This document shows, piece after piece, positions 11,117 to 17,735 of a stretch of DNA of 64,000 bases (positions are counted from its first letter, which is position 1; each line of letters starts with the position of its first letter). Source of the DNA: JBAYSY01 sp041675885. GTDB lineage: Bacteria; Pseudomonadota; Alphaproteobacteria; Rhodobacterales; Rhodobacteraceae. The stretch lies in assembly GCA_041675885.1 (NCBI GenBank), contig JBAYSY010000002.1, positions 62,001 through 126,000 of the forward strand. The letters run 5' to 3'. A program made the translations under genes and the position numbers. The notes beneath the pieces were generated by a model that was not told where the DNA came from, did not search any database, and saw nothing but the letters and a program-made list of their open reading frames with translations.

Positions 11117-12256
11117 ATGAGCGAGCGCGGGGATGTGGCCGGGTTTCTGGAGGAGTTCCGGGGATTTCGGACCGAGATCAGGAACAGGCTGCAACAACAG
11201 GAAGAACGCATGACCATGCTGGATCGCAAATCGGCGGGGGCGGCCCGCCCGGCGCTGTCGGGGGCGGCGGCCGTCGAGGTGCCGCATCGCAAGGCGTTCG
11301 GTGCCTATCTGCGCAACGGCGATGACGACGGGCTGCGCGGGCTGGTGCTGGAGGGGAAGGGGCTGAACAGTTCGGTCGCGGCGGAGGGCGGCTATCTGGT
11401 CGATCCGCAGACCGCGGAGAGCATCCGTTCGGTGCTGAAATCGACCTCCTCGCTGCGGGCGGTGGCGAATGTGGTGCAGGTCGAGGCGACCTCCTTCGAC
11501 GTGCTGGTCGATCACGGCGACGTGGGCACCGGCTGGGCCACCGAGGCCGGGCCGGTGGGCGAGAGCGACACGCCGGTGATCGAGCGGATCTCGATTGCGC
11601 TGCATGAGTTGTCGGCCATGCCGAAGGCGAGCCAGCGGCTGCTCGATGACAGTGCCTTCGATATCGAGGGCTGGCTGGCGGGCCGGATCGCCGACCGTTT
11701 CTCGCGCGCCGAGGCCGCGGCCTTCGTCGGCGGCGACGGGGTGGACAAGCCGCGCGGCTTCCTGACCCATGACAAGGTGCCGCTGGGCGCCTGGGAATGG
11801 GGCAGGCTGGGCTATGTCGCCACCGGCAATGCGGGTGATTTCGCCAGCGTCAACGCGGCGGATGCCATCGTCGATCTGGTCTATGCGCTGGATGCCTCCT
11901 ACCGGGCCGGGGCGAGTTTCGTGATGAACTCGAAGACCGCGGGGGCGGTGCGCAAGATGAAGGACGCGGACGGCCGCTTCCTGTGGTCGGACGGGCTGGC
12001 GGCCGGGGAACCGGCGCGGCTGATGGGCTATCCGGTGCTGGTGGCCGAGGACATGCCGGATATCGCGGCGGGCACCTTCGCCATCGCCTTCGGCGATTTC
12101 GGCGCGGGCTACACCATCGCCGAGCGGCCCGACCTGCGGGTGTTGCGCGATCCGTTCTCGGCCAAGCCGCATGTGCTGTTCTACGCGACCAAGCGGCTGG
12201 GCGGCGATGTGAGCGACTTCGCGGCGATCCGCCTGCTGCGCTTCGCCGTGGACTGA
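11117..12256 (+). CDS. GTA major capsid protein (g5), HK97 fold
   Basis: A 379-residue HK97-type shell protein. The N-terminal helical delta region (E-E-F-R-G-F-R-T-E-I-R-N-R-L-Q-Q-Q-E-E-R) is normally removed by the g4 protease. The body has the family landmarks E-G-G-Y-L-V-D-P-Q, A-T-S-F-D-V-L-V-D, S-Q-R-L-L-D-D-S and the C-terminal G-Y-P-V-L-V-A-E-D-M-P. The start at 11117 is an ATG following GAGGGG...GAGG. It is separated from g4 by an F2-type motif. Confidence 0.95.
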   Translation: MSERGDVAGFLEEFRGFRTEIRNRLQQQEERMTMLDRKSAGAARPALSGAAAVEVPHRKAFGAYLRNGDDDGLRGLVLEGKGLNSSVAAEGGYLVDPQTAESIRSVLKSTSSLRAVANVVQVEATSFDVLVDHGDVGTGWATEAGPVGESDTPVIERISIALHELSAMPKASQRLLDDSAFDIEGWLAGRIADRFSRAEAAAFVGGDGVDKPRGFLTHDKVPLGAWEWGRLGYVATGNAGDFASVNAADAIVDLVYALDASYRAGASFVMNSKTAGAVRKMKDADGRFLWSDGLAAGEPARLMGYPVLVAEDMPDIAAGTFAIAFGDFGAGYTIAERPDLRVLRDPFSAKPHVLFYATKRLGGDVSDFAAIRLLRFAVD

Positions 12257-12322
12257 GGCGGGGTTTGCGGTCCGGGCGGGGGCCCGGGCCGCGCGGCCGG
12301 GGTGGCAATCGGAAGGGATCGG

Positions 12323-12937
12323 ATGATGTTGACCGAGGTGGGGGCCGTGCCAGACGCGGCGCTGCCGGTGGCGGCGCTGCACGGGCATCTGCGGCTGGCG
12401 AGCGGCTTTGCGGGCGAGGGTGTGCCGGAGGAGGAGGCGCTGTTGCGGTTCTACCTGCGGGCGGCGCTGGCGGCGATCGAGGGGCGGATCGGCAAGGCGT
12501 TGCTGGAACGCGAGTTCCGCTGGGAGGTCGGCTTCTGGCGCGACGGCGGCGCGGGCGGGCAGGCGTTGCCGCTGGCGCCGGTGGCGGAGATCCTGTCGCT
12601 CGCGTTGCGGTCGCGCGACGGGGCCGAGGTGGCGGTCGATCCGGCGCGCTACCGACTGGCGGCGGATGCGCATCGGCCGCGGCTGGTGCCGGTGGGGCGG
12701 TTCCTGCCGTCGCTGCCGGTGGGCGGGCAGGCGGTGGTGGTGCTGCGGGCCGGGTTCGGCGGCTGGGACGACCTGCCCGCCGATCTGGCGCAGGCGGTAT
12801 TGCTTTTGGCGGCGCGGTATTACGAGCACCGGCATGAGGCGGGGGCCGAGGCTGCGGGGGCGGTGATGCCCTTCGGGGTCGCGGCGCTGATCGAGCGCTG
12901 GCGCACGGTGCGGGTGCTGGGCGGGGGCGCGCGATGA
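12323..12937 (+). CDS. GTA head-tail adaptor (g6)
   Basis: A 204-residue connector protein of the gp6-like (DNA packaging/adaptor) family, expected to form the ring under the portal. It is helical at the start (E-E-E-A-L-L-R-F-Y-L-R-A-A-L-A-A-I-E) and ends in the A-V-L-L-L-A-A-R-Y-Y-E-H-R-H segment typical of these proteins. Two adjacent ATGs (12323, 12326) follow GGAAGGGA; the first is used. The 66-nt gap after g5 contains a GC hairpin. Its end overlaps g7 by an ATGA. Confidence 0.85.
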   Translation: MMLTEVGAVPDAALPVAALHGHLRLASGFAGEGVPEEEALLRFYLRAALAAIEGRIGKALLEREFRWEVGFWRDGGAGGQALPLAPVAEILSLALRSRDGAEVAVDPARYRLAADAHRPRLVPVGRFLPSLPVGGQAVVVLRAGFGGWDDLPADLAQAVLLLAARYYEHRHEAGAEAAGAVMPFGVAALIERWRTVRVLGGGAR

Positions 12938-13272
12938 GTGCGCCGCGACTGCCGCACCGGCTGGTGCTGGAGGGGCCGGTGCGGGTGCCGGACGGGGTGG
13001 GCGGCCACGACGGCGGCTGGGCGGTGCTCGGTGTGCTGTGGGGCGCGCTTGCGGCCGGGGCCGGGTCGGCGGCGGGCGATCCGGTGCCGTTCGGCCGGGT
13101 GGCCTGGCGGATCACGGTGCGGGCGGCGCCCGCGGGGGCGCCAGAGCGGCCGGTCGCCGGGCAACGGTTGCGGCTGGGCGCGCGGGTGTTCGCGATCCTC
13201 GCCGTGGCCGAGCGCGATCCGGGCGGGTGCTACCTGACCTGTTTCGCCCGCGAGGAGGAGGTATCGGCATGA
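12934..13272 (+). CDS. GTA head-tail stopper (g7)
   Basis: A 112-residue protein of the phage head-tail joining family (SPP1 gp16-like). It begins S-A-P-R-L-P-H-R-L-V-L-E-G-P and has the beta-rich G-G-H-D-G-G-W-A-V-L-G-V-L-W-G-A-L core and the R-V-A-W-R-I-T-V-R strand. The stopper plugs the connector after packaging. ATGA overlaps on both sides show translational coupling with g6 and g8. Confidence 0.85.
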   Translation: MSAPRLPHRLVLEGPVRVPDGVGGHDGGWAVLGVLWGALAAGAGSAAGDPVPFGRVAWRITVRAAPAGAPERPVAGQRLRLGARVFAILAVAERDPGGCYLTCFAREEEVSA

Positions 13273-13670
13273 GTTACGGTGCGGCGGCGGCGCTTCAGGC
13301 GGCGGTCTATCAGCGGCTGATGGCGAGCGAGGCGCTGGGGGCGCTGGTGGGGGCGGCGGTTTACGACGCGGTGCCGCCCCCCGAGGCGCCGGGCACCTTC
13401 GTGCTGATCGGGCCGGAGGAGGCGCGGGATGCCTCGGACCGTTCGGGCGGGGGGGCGGAGCATCGCTTCGTGGTCAGCGTGGTGTCGGATGCGGCCGGGT
13501 TCCGGGCGGCCAAGGCCGCGGCGGCGGCGGTGTCGGATGCGCTGGTGGGGGCGGAGTTGCTGCTGTTGCGCGGGCGGCTGGTGGGGCTGTGGTTCCAGCG
13601 CGCGGCGGCGCGGCGCGTGGGCGGCGGGCGGCGGATCGACCTGACGTTCCGGGCGCGGGTGGAGTTGTAG
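13269..13670 (+). CDS. GTA tail terminator (g8), DUF3168 family
   Basis: A 133-residue protein starting in the ATGA overlap with g7. It shows the DUF3168 pattern: A-L-Q-A-A-V-Y-Q-R-L, D-A-V-P-P-P, T-F-V-L-I-G-P-E, H-R-F-V-V-S-V-V-S and a final R-R-I-D-L-T-F-R-A-R-V-E-L. DUF3168 proteins cap the tail tube at the connector side. A repeat-filled gap of about 200 nt follows. Confidence 0.85.
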   Translation: MSYGAAAALQAAVYQRLMASEALGALVGAAVYDAVPPPEAPGTFVLIGPEEARDASDRSGGGAEHRFVVSVVSDAAGFRAAKAAAAAVSDALVGAELLLLRGRLVGLWFQRAAARRVGGGRRIDLTFRARVEL

Positions 13671-13680
13671 GGCGCGGGGG

Positions 13681-13785
13681 TGGTGGGCAGATTGCCCACC
13701 CTACGGGTTGCGCGTTGCAGGGTGGGCGATTCCGCCCGCCGCGCGGCGGATGGTGGGCAGGATTGCCCGCCCTGCGGGGTGCGCG
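13681..13785 (+). repeat. Duplicated GTGGGCA...TGCCCAC hairpin repeat between g8 and g9
   Basis: Two direct copies of about 34 nt (13681-13714 and 13751-13785) differ at a few positions. Each is a hairpin of the type GGTGGGCA-N2-4-TGCCC/GCC followed by C-T-A/G-C-G-G-G-T/G-T-G-C-G-C-G. A GC palindrome (CCGCCCGCCGCGCGGCGG) lies between them. Just after, at about 13800-13825, is TGTTTTCGGCAAGATGATG, resembling the tail of the F2 motif. The gap holds no gene. Confidence 0.6.
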
Positions 13786-13873
13786 GGTGGCCCGGCGGCA
13801 TGGGTGTTTTCGGCAAGATGATGGGGTGAGCGTCTCGCCTTCGGGCGGCGCGGATCGGGACGGAGGGACGGCA

Positions 13874-14287
13874 ATGGCGGTGCAGAACGGCAGGGATCTG
13901 CTGGTGAAGATCGACCTGACCGGCGACGGGCAGTTCGAGACCATCGCGGGGCTGCGGGCCACGCGGATCAGCTTCAACGCCGAGACGGTGGATGTGACCA
14001 CGCTGGACAGTCAGGGCGGCTGGCGCGAGCTGCTGGCGGGTGCGGGGGTGAAGTCGGCGGCGATCTCGGGCTCGGGCGTGTTCCGCGACGAGAGCACCGA
14101 CGAGCGGGCGCGGCAGATCTTCTTCGACGGCGAGGTGCCGGGGTTCCAGGTGGTGATTCCGGGTTTCGGCGTGGTGGAGGGACCGTTCCAGATCGCCTCG
14201 CTGGAATATGCGGGCAGCCACAATGGCGAGGCCACCTGGGAAATGTCGCTGGCCTCGGCCGGGGCGCTGTCGTTCACGGCGCTGTGA
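13874..14287 (+). CDS. GTA major tail tube protein (g9)
   Basis: A 137-residue tail tube protein of the TP901-1/GTA type. It begins MAVQNGRDLLVKIDLTGDG and contains the family stretch G-L-R-A-T-R-I-S-F-N-A-E-T-V-D-V-T plus a C-terminal beta-rich G-E-A-T-W-E-M-S-L-A-S-A-G-A-L-S-F-T. ATG 13874 has GGAGGGA 6 nt upstream. The stop TGA overlaps the next ATG (TGATG). Confidence 0.93.
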   Translation: MAVQNGRDLLVKIDLTGDGQFETIAGLRATRISFNAETVDVTTLDSQGGWRELLAGAGVKSAAISGSGVFRDESTDERARQIFFDGEVPGFQVVIPGFGVVEGPFQIASLEYAGSHNGEATWEMSLASAGALSFTAL

Positions 14288-14610
14288 TGGCCAATCCGAT
14301 GCGGGGCGAGGTGGCGCTGTGGCTCGACGGGCGGCGGCAGGTCTGCCGGTTGACGCTGGGGGCGCTGGCGGAGCTGGAGGCGGCCTTGGACAGTGGCGGG
14401 CTGATCGAGTTGGTGGAGCGGTTCGAGGCCGGACGGTTCTCGGCCCGCGACGTGCTGGCGCTGGTGCTGGCCGGGTTGCGCGGCGGGGGCTGGGACGGCG
14501 ATGCCGCCGATTTGCGCCGGGCGGAGATCCGGGGCGGGGTGGTGGAGGCGGCGCGGGTGGCGGCGCTGTTGCTCGCCCGTGCCTTCGGGCCGGTGGACGG
14601 GGCGGAATGA
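14287..14610 (+). CDS. GTA tail assembly chaperone (g10)
   Basis: A 107-residue small protein downstream of the tail tube, in the place of the tail assembly chaperone. It begins M-A-N-P-M-R-G-E-V and has L-T-L-G-A-L-A-E-L-E and a helical C-terminus ending L-L-L-A-R-A-F-G-P. An in-frame GTG three bases earlier is less likely than the ATG at 14287, which overlaps the g9 stop. It ends in an ATGA overlap with g10.1. Confidence 0.8.
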   Translation: MANPMRGEVALWLDGRRQVCRLTLGALAELEAALDSGGLIELVERFEAGRFSARDVLALVLAGLRGGGWDGDAADLRRAEIRGGVVEAARVAALLLARAFGPVDGAE

Positions 14611-14822
14611 GTGCGTTCGACTGGCCGGGGCTGATGCGGGCCGGGATGCTGCGGCGTGAGCTGGGCGGGCTCGGGCTGGCGCCGGATCAGTTCTGGGCGC
14701 TGACGCCCGCGGAGCTGCGGCTGATGCTGGGGGTGGGGGCGTTGCCCGCGCCCTTGGGCCGGGCGCGGCTGGAGGAACTGGTGCAGGCGTTCCCGGACGA
14801 GAGGAGTGACCGGAATGGATGA
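14607..14822 (+). CDS. Small GTA tail assembly protein (g10.1, rcc01693-like)
   Basis: A 71-residue protein overlapping g10 (ATGA) and the following gene. It contains F-D-W-P-G-L-M-R-A-G, L-G-L-A-P-D-Q-F-W-A-L-T-P-A-E-L and L-M-L-G, a pattern I recognise from the small rcc01693-type proteins between the tail chaperone and the tape measure in GTA clusters. It is probably the second part of a chaperone pair. Confidence 0.78.
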   Translation: MSAFDWPGLMRAGMLRRELGGLGLAPDQFWALTPAELRLMLGVGALPAPLGRARLEELVQAFPDERSDRNG

Positions 14823-15477
14823 GGGCGAGGCGGAGCGGTTCGCCGAACAGTTGGCGGCGCTGGAGGCGGGGCTGGGCTCGGCCGCCGTGGTGACGGCCAG
14901 TTTCGGCGGCGAGCTGGGGCGGATGCGCGAGAACCTGATGTTCACCGGCCGCGAGGTCGGCGTGCTGTCGGCGGGGCTCGGCGGTGGGCTGCGCCGCGCC
15001 TTCGACGGGCTGGTGTTCGGCGGCGCGCAATTGTCGGACGCGCTGCGGCATGTGGCGCGCACGATGGTCGATACGGTCTACGGCATCGCCATGCGGCCGG
15101 TGCAACAGGCTTTGGGCGGGGCACTGGCCGGGGGGCTGGCGCAGGTGATGGGGGCGGCTTTGCCCTTTGCCTCGGGCGGGGCCTTTTCGCAGGGGCGGGT
15201 GATGCCTTTTGCCAAGGGCGGCGTGGTGGGGGCGCCCACGGCGTTTCCGATACGCGGCGGGGTCGGGCTGATGGGCGAGGCCGGGCCGGAGGCGATCCTG
15301 CCCCTGTCGCGCGGGGCGGACGGGCGGCTCGGGGTGCAGGCGTCCAGCTCCGGCGGGCGGCCGGTGCAGGTGGTGATGAACATCTCCACCCCTGATGTGC
15401 AGGGCTTCCAGCGCAGCCGCAGCCAGATCGCGGCGCAGTTCGGCCGGGCGCTGGCGCGCGGCGAAAGGAACGGGTGA
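14815..15477 (+). CDS. GTA tail tape measure protein (g11)
   Basis: A 220-residue protein that sets tail length; the short length fits the short GTA tail. It has an N-terminal helical part, a Gly/Ala-rich hydrophobic centre (G-G-A-L-A-G-G-L-A-Q-V-M-G-A-A-L-P-F-A-S-G-G), the F-A-K-G-G-V-V...G-L-M-G-E-A-G-P-E-A-I-L-P-L motif seen at the end of many tape measure proteins, and a basic tail. ATG 14815, after GAGGAG, is preferred to an in-frame codon at 14806. It overlaps g10.1 by 8 nt. Confidence 0.88.
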   Translation: MDEGEAERFAEQLAALEAGLGSAAVVTASFGGELGRMRENLMFTGREVGVLSAGLGGGLRRAFDGLVFGGAQLSDALRHVARTMVDTVYGIAMRPVQQALGGALAGGLAQVMGAALPFASGGAFSQGRVMPFAKGGVVGAPTAFPIRGGVGLMGEAGPEAILPLSRGADGRLGVQASSSGGRPVQVVMNISTPDVQGFQRSRSQIAAQFGRALARGERNG

Positions 15478-15481
15478 GGCG

Positions 15482-16114
15482 ATGGCATTTCACGAGGTGC
15501 GGTTTCCCGCCCGGCTGAGCTTCGGCGCGCTGGGCGGGCCGGAGCGGCGCACGGAGATCGTGACGCTGGCGAACGGGCATGAGGAGCGCAACACCCCCTG
15601 GGCCCATTCCCGGCGGCGCTACGACGCGGGGCTGGGGCTGCGGCGGCTGGAGGATGTGGAGGAGCTGATCGCCTTCTTCGAGGCGCGGCGCGGGCCGCTG
15701 CACGGGTTCCGCTGGAAGGACTGGGCTGACTGGAAATCCTGCCCGGCGGCGCGGGTGCCGGAGCCGGAGGACCAGCTTTTGGGCCATGGCGACGGGATGG
15801 GGCGGGTGTTCGCCTTGGCGAAGACCTATGCCTCCGGGGGCGCGGATTATGTGCGGCCCATCGTCAAGCCGGTCATGGGCACGGTGCTGGTGGCGCTGGC
15901 GGGGAAGCCGCTGCCGGAGGGGGCGGGCTGGTCGGTCGATGCGGCGGCCGGGCTGGTGACGTTCGACGATCCGGTGCCCGAGGGGGCGCCGGTGACCGCG
16001 GGGTTCGAGTTCGACGTGCCGGTCAGGTTCGATACCGAGGCCATCCGCACCTCGGTCGCGCGGTTCCAGGCGGGCGAGGTGCCCGATGTGCCGGTGGTGG
16101 AGGTGCGGCTTTGA
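15482..16114 (+). CDS. GTA distal tail protein (g12), DUF2460
   Basis: A 210-residue DUF2460 protein (M-A-F-H-E-V-R-F-P...S-F-G-A-L-G-G-P-E-R-R-T-E-I-V...A-H-S-R-R-R-Y-D-A-G). In GTA particles it forms the ring between tail tube and hub. The F-R-W-K-D-W-A-D-W-K-S motif is typical. The ATG at 15482 follows GTGAGGCG. It ends by overlapping a TTG that starts g13. Confidence 0.92.
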   Translation: MAFHEVRFPARLSFGALGGPERRTEIVTLANGHEERNTPWAHSRRRYDAGLGLRRLEDVEELIAFFEARRGPLHGFRWKDWADWKSCPAARVPEPEDQLLGHGDGMGRVFALAKTYASGGADYVRPIVKPVMGTVLVALAGKPLPEGAGWSVDAAAGLVTFDDPVPEGAPVTAGFEFDVPVRFDTEAIRTSVARFQAGEVPDVPVVEVRL

Positions 16115-16989
16115 GTGCGGAGGGGTTGTATGCGCATCTGGGCTCCGGGGCGGCGACGCTGGCGCGGGCCTGGGCGGTGGAGCGCGCCGACGGGGTGGTG
16201 ATGGGGTTCACCGATCACGACCGGGATCTGGCCTTCGAGGGGATGACTTTCCGCGCCGGGTCGGGGCTGAGCGCGCGGGCGTTGTCGCAATCGACCGGGC
16301 TTGCAGTGGACAATACCGAGGTCATGGGGGCGCTTTCGGATGCGGTGATCCGTGAGGCGGATCTGATGGCCGGGCGCTATGACGGGGCCGGGGTGCGGAT
16401 CTGGGCGGTGAACTGGGCGGCGCCGGAAGAGCGGGTGCTGCTGTTCAAGGGCGCGATCGGCGAGGTGGCGCGGGCGGGCGGCGCGTTCCAGGCGGAGCTG
16501 CGGGGGCTCGCCGAGGTGCTGAACCAGCCGCGCGGCCGGGTCTATCGCGGCACCTGCCCGGCGGTGCTGGGGGATGCGGGTTGCGGGGTCGATCCCGGCC
16601 TGCCGGGGCTGTCGGCGGAACGCCCGGTGGCGGAGGTCGTGGAGCCGGGGCGGGTGTTCCGGTTCGCCGGGCTTTCGGGCTTCGACGAGCGCTGGTTCGA
16701 GAAGGGGCGGCTTCGGGTGCTGGGCGGTGCGGCGGCGGGGCTGGCGGCGGTGATCAAGAACGACCGCAGCGGGCCGGGTGGCCGGGTGGTCGAGCTGTGG
16801 GCGGCGCTGCGGGCCGAGGTGGCGGCGGGCGACATGGTGCGGCTGGAGGCGGGTTGCGACAAGCGGGCGGAGACCTGTCGGTTGAAGTTCGGCAATTTCG
16901 TCAACTTCCGCGGCTTCCCGCATATGCCGGGCGACGACTGGCTGACGGTGTTTCCGGCCCGCGCCGCGCGGGGGGATGGCGGGGGCTGA
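16111..16989 (+). CDS. GTA hub protein (g13), DUF2163
   Basis: A 292-residue DUF2163 protein starting at a TTG that overlaps the g12 stop. Cysteine-rich motifs (G-T-C-P-A-V-L-G-D-A-G-C-G-V-D and C-D-K-R-A-E-T-C) followed by F-G-N-F-V-N-F-R-G-F-P-H-M-P-G are hallmarks; the latter ends the domain in all members I recall, and the hub homologue in the GTA particle carries an iron-sulfur cluster. It sits between distal tail ring and tip. Confidence 0.92.
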   Translation: MSAEGLYAHLGSGAATLARAWAVERADGVVMGFTDHDRDLAFEGMTFRAGSGLSARALSQSTGLAVDNTEVMGALSDAVIREADLMAGRYDGAGVRIWAVNWAAPEERVLLFKGAIGEVARAGGAFQAELRGLAEVLNQPRGRVYRGTCPAVLGDAGCGVDPGLPGLSAERPVAEVVEPGRVFRFAGLSGFDERWFEKGRLRVLGGAAAGLAAVIKNDRSGPGGRVVELWAALRAEVAAGDMVRLEAGCDKRAETCRLKFGNFVNFRGFPHMPGDDWLTVFPARAARGDGGG

Positions 16990-17060
16990 GGCGCGCTTGT
17001 CCGGCGTTGCGTTGCGGCGGGTTCGCCCCCGGGGCGGCCACGGGCCGCCCGTTCGCGGCT

Positions 17061-17206
17061 GGAACCTTCCACTGGAAGGTTCCCGAGACGCCGCTCACCC
17101 TCCGGCGGGGATATTTCTTTCACGGTGAAATGCAAGAGCTGCTCTTAATCCCTTCACCGTGATGAAAATATCCTCGGGGGGTGAATTGGGCGCGTAGCGA
17201 CCAAGA
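17061..17206 (+). repeat. F2 3'-end repeat, full copy 1 (between g13 and g14)
   Basis: Begins with a perfect 10-bp hairpin, GGAACCTTCC-ACT-GGAAGGTTCC (17061-17083). CCTCCGGCGGGGATATTTC follows at 17099. Then come two facing imperfect palindromes, TTTCACGGTGAA and TTCACCGTGA, separated by 23 nt, and GAAAATATCCTCGGGGG. The element runs into the terminator at 17207. An inverted copy is at 56482-56653, with the same block order and the same 23-nt inner spacer length but a different spacer sequence. Confidence 0.7.
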
Positions 17207-17231
17207 GGGGGCCAGACGGCCCCCCTTTTTT
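17207..17231 (+). terminator. Rho-independent terminator between GTA g13 and g14
   Basis: GGGGGCC-AGAC-GGCCCCC stem followed by C and six T (17226-17231). It lies inside the GTA gene order, between hub and peptidase genes, with only 29 nt to the g14 start. If active it would lower expression of the tail-tip genes unless read-through or a second promoter compensates. Confidence 0.7.
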
Positions 17232-17260
17232 GTGCGGATCACGGGGCGGAGGCGGCGGGC

Positions 17261-17716
17261 ATGGTGGCAGGCGCGGCGGCAACCGGCGGCAGGGTGGTGG
17301 CCGAGGCGCGGGGCTGGATCGGCACGCCCTATGTGCATCAGGCTTCGGTGCGCGGCGCAGGGGCGGATTGTCTCGGGCTGATCCGCGGGGTCTGGCGGGC
17401 GGCGCTGGGGGCGGAGCCGGTCGCGGTGCCGCCCTATACCCCCGACTGGGCCGAGCCTGCGGCGCGGGAGGTGCTGGCCGAGGCGGCGGGGTGCTGGCTG
17501 GTGGCGAAGCCCCTGGGCGAGGAGGCGGCGGGCGATGTGCTGCTGTTCCGGATGCGCGCGGGCGGGATCGCCAAGCATCTGGGGATCGCCGGGTACGTGG
17601 GTCCGGCGGCCACATTCATTCACGCCTACAGCGGGCACGGGGTGGTGGAAAGCCCGCTCTCGGCGCCCTGGCGGCGGCGGATCGTGGGACGGTTCGCCTT
17701 TCCGGCGGTGGGCTGA
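17261..17716 (+). CDS. GTA cell-wall peptidase (g14), NlpC/P60 family
   Basis: A 151-residue NlpC/P60 cysteine peptidase at the GTA tail tip, thought to open the peptidoglycan of the recipient. The catalytic cysteine is in G-A-D-C-L-G-L-I-R-G, the histidine in A-K-H-L-G-I-A-G and the supporting polar residue in the F-I-H-A-Y-S-G-H-G segment. The start is the ATG at 17261. It is followed 19 nt later by g15. Confidence 0.92.
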   Translation: MVAGAAATGGRVVAEARGWIGTPYVHQASVRGAGADCLGLIRGVWRAALGAEPVAVPPYTPDWAEPAAREVLAEAAGCWLVAKPLGEEAAGDVLLFRMRAGGIAKHLGIAGYVGPAATFIHAYSGHGVVESPLSAPWRRRIVGRFAFPAVG

Positions 17717-17735
17717 CAGAGGGTAAGGGACAGGG

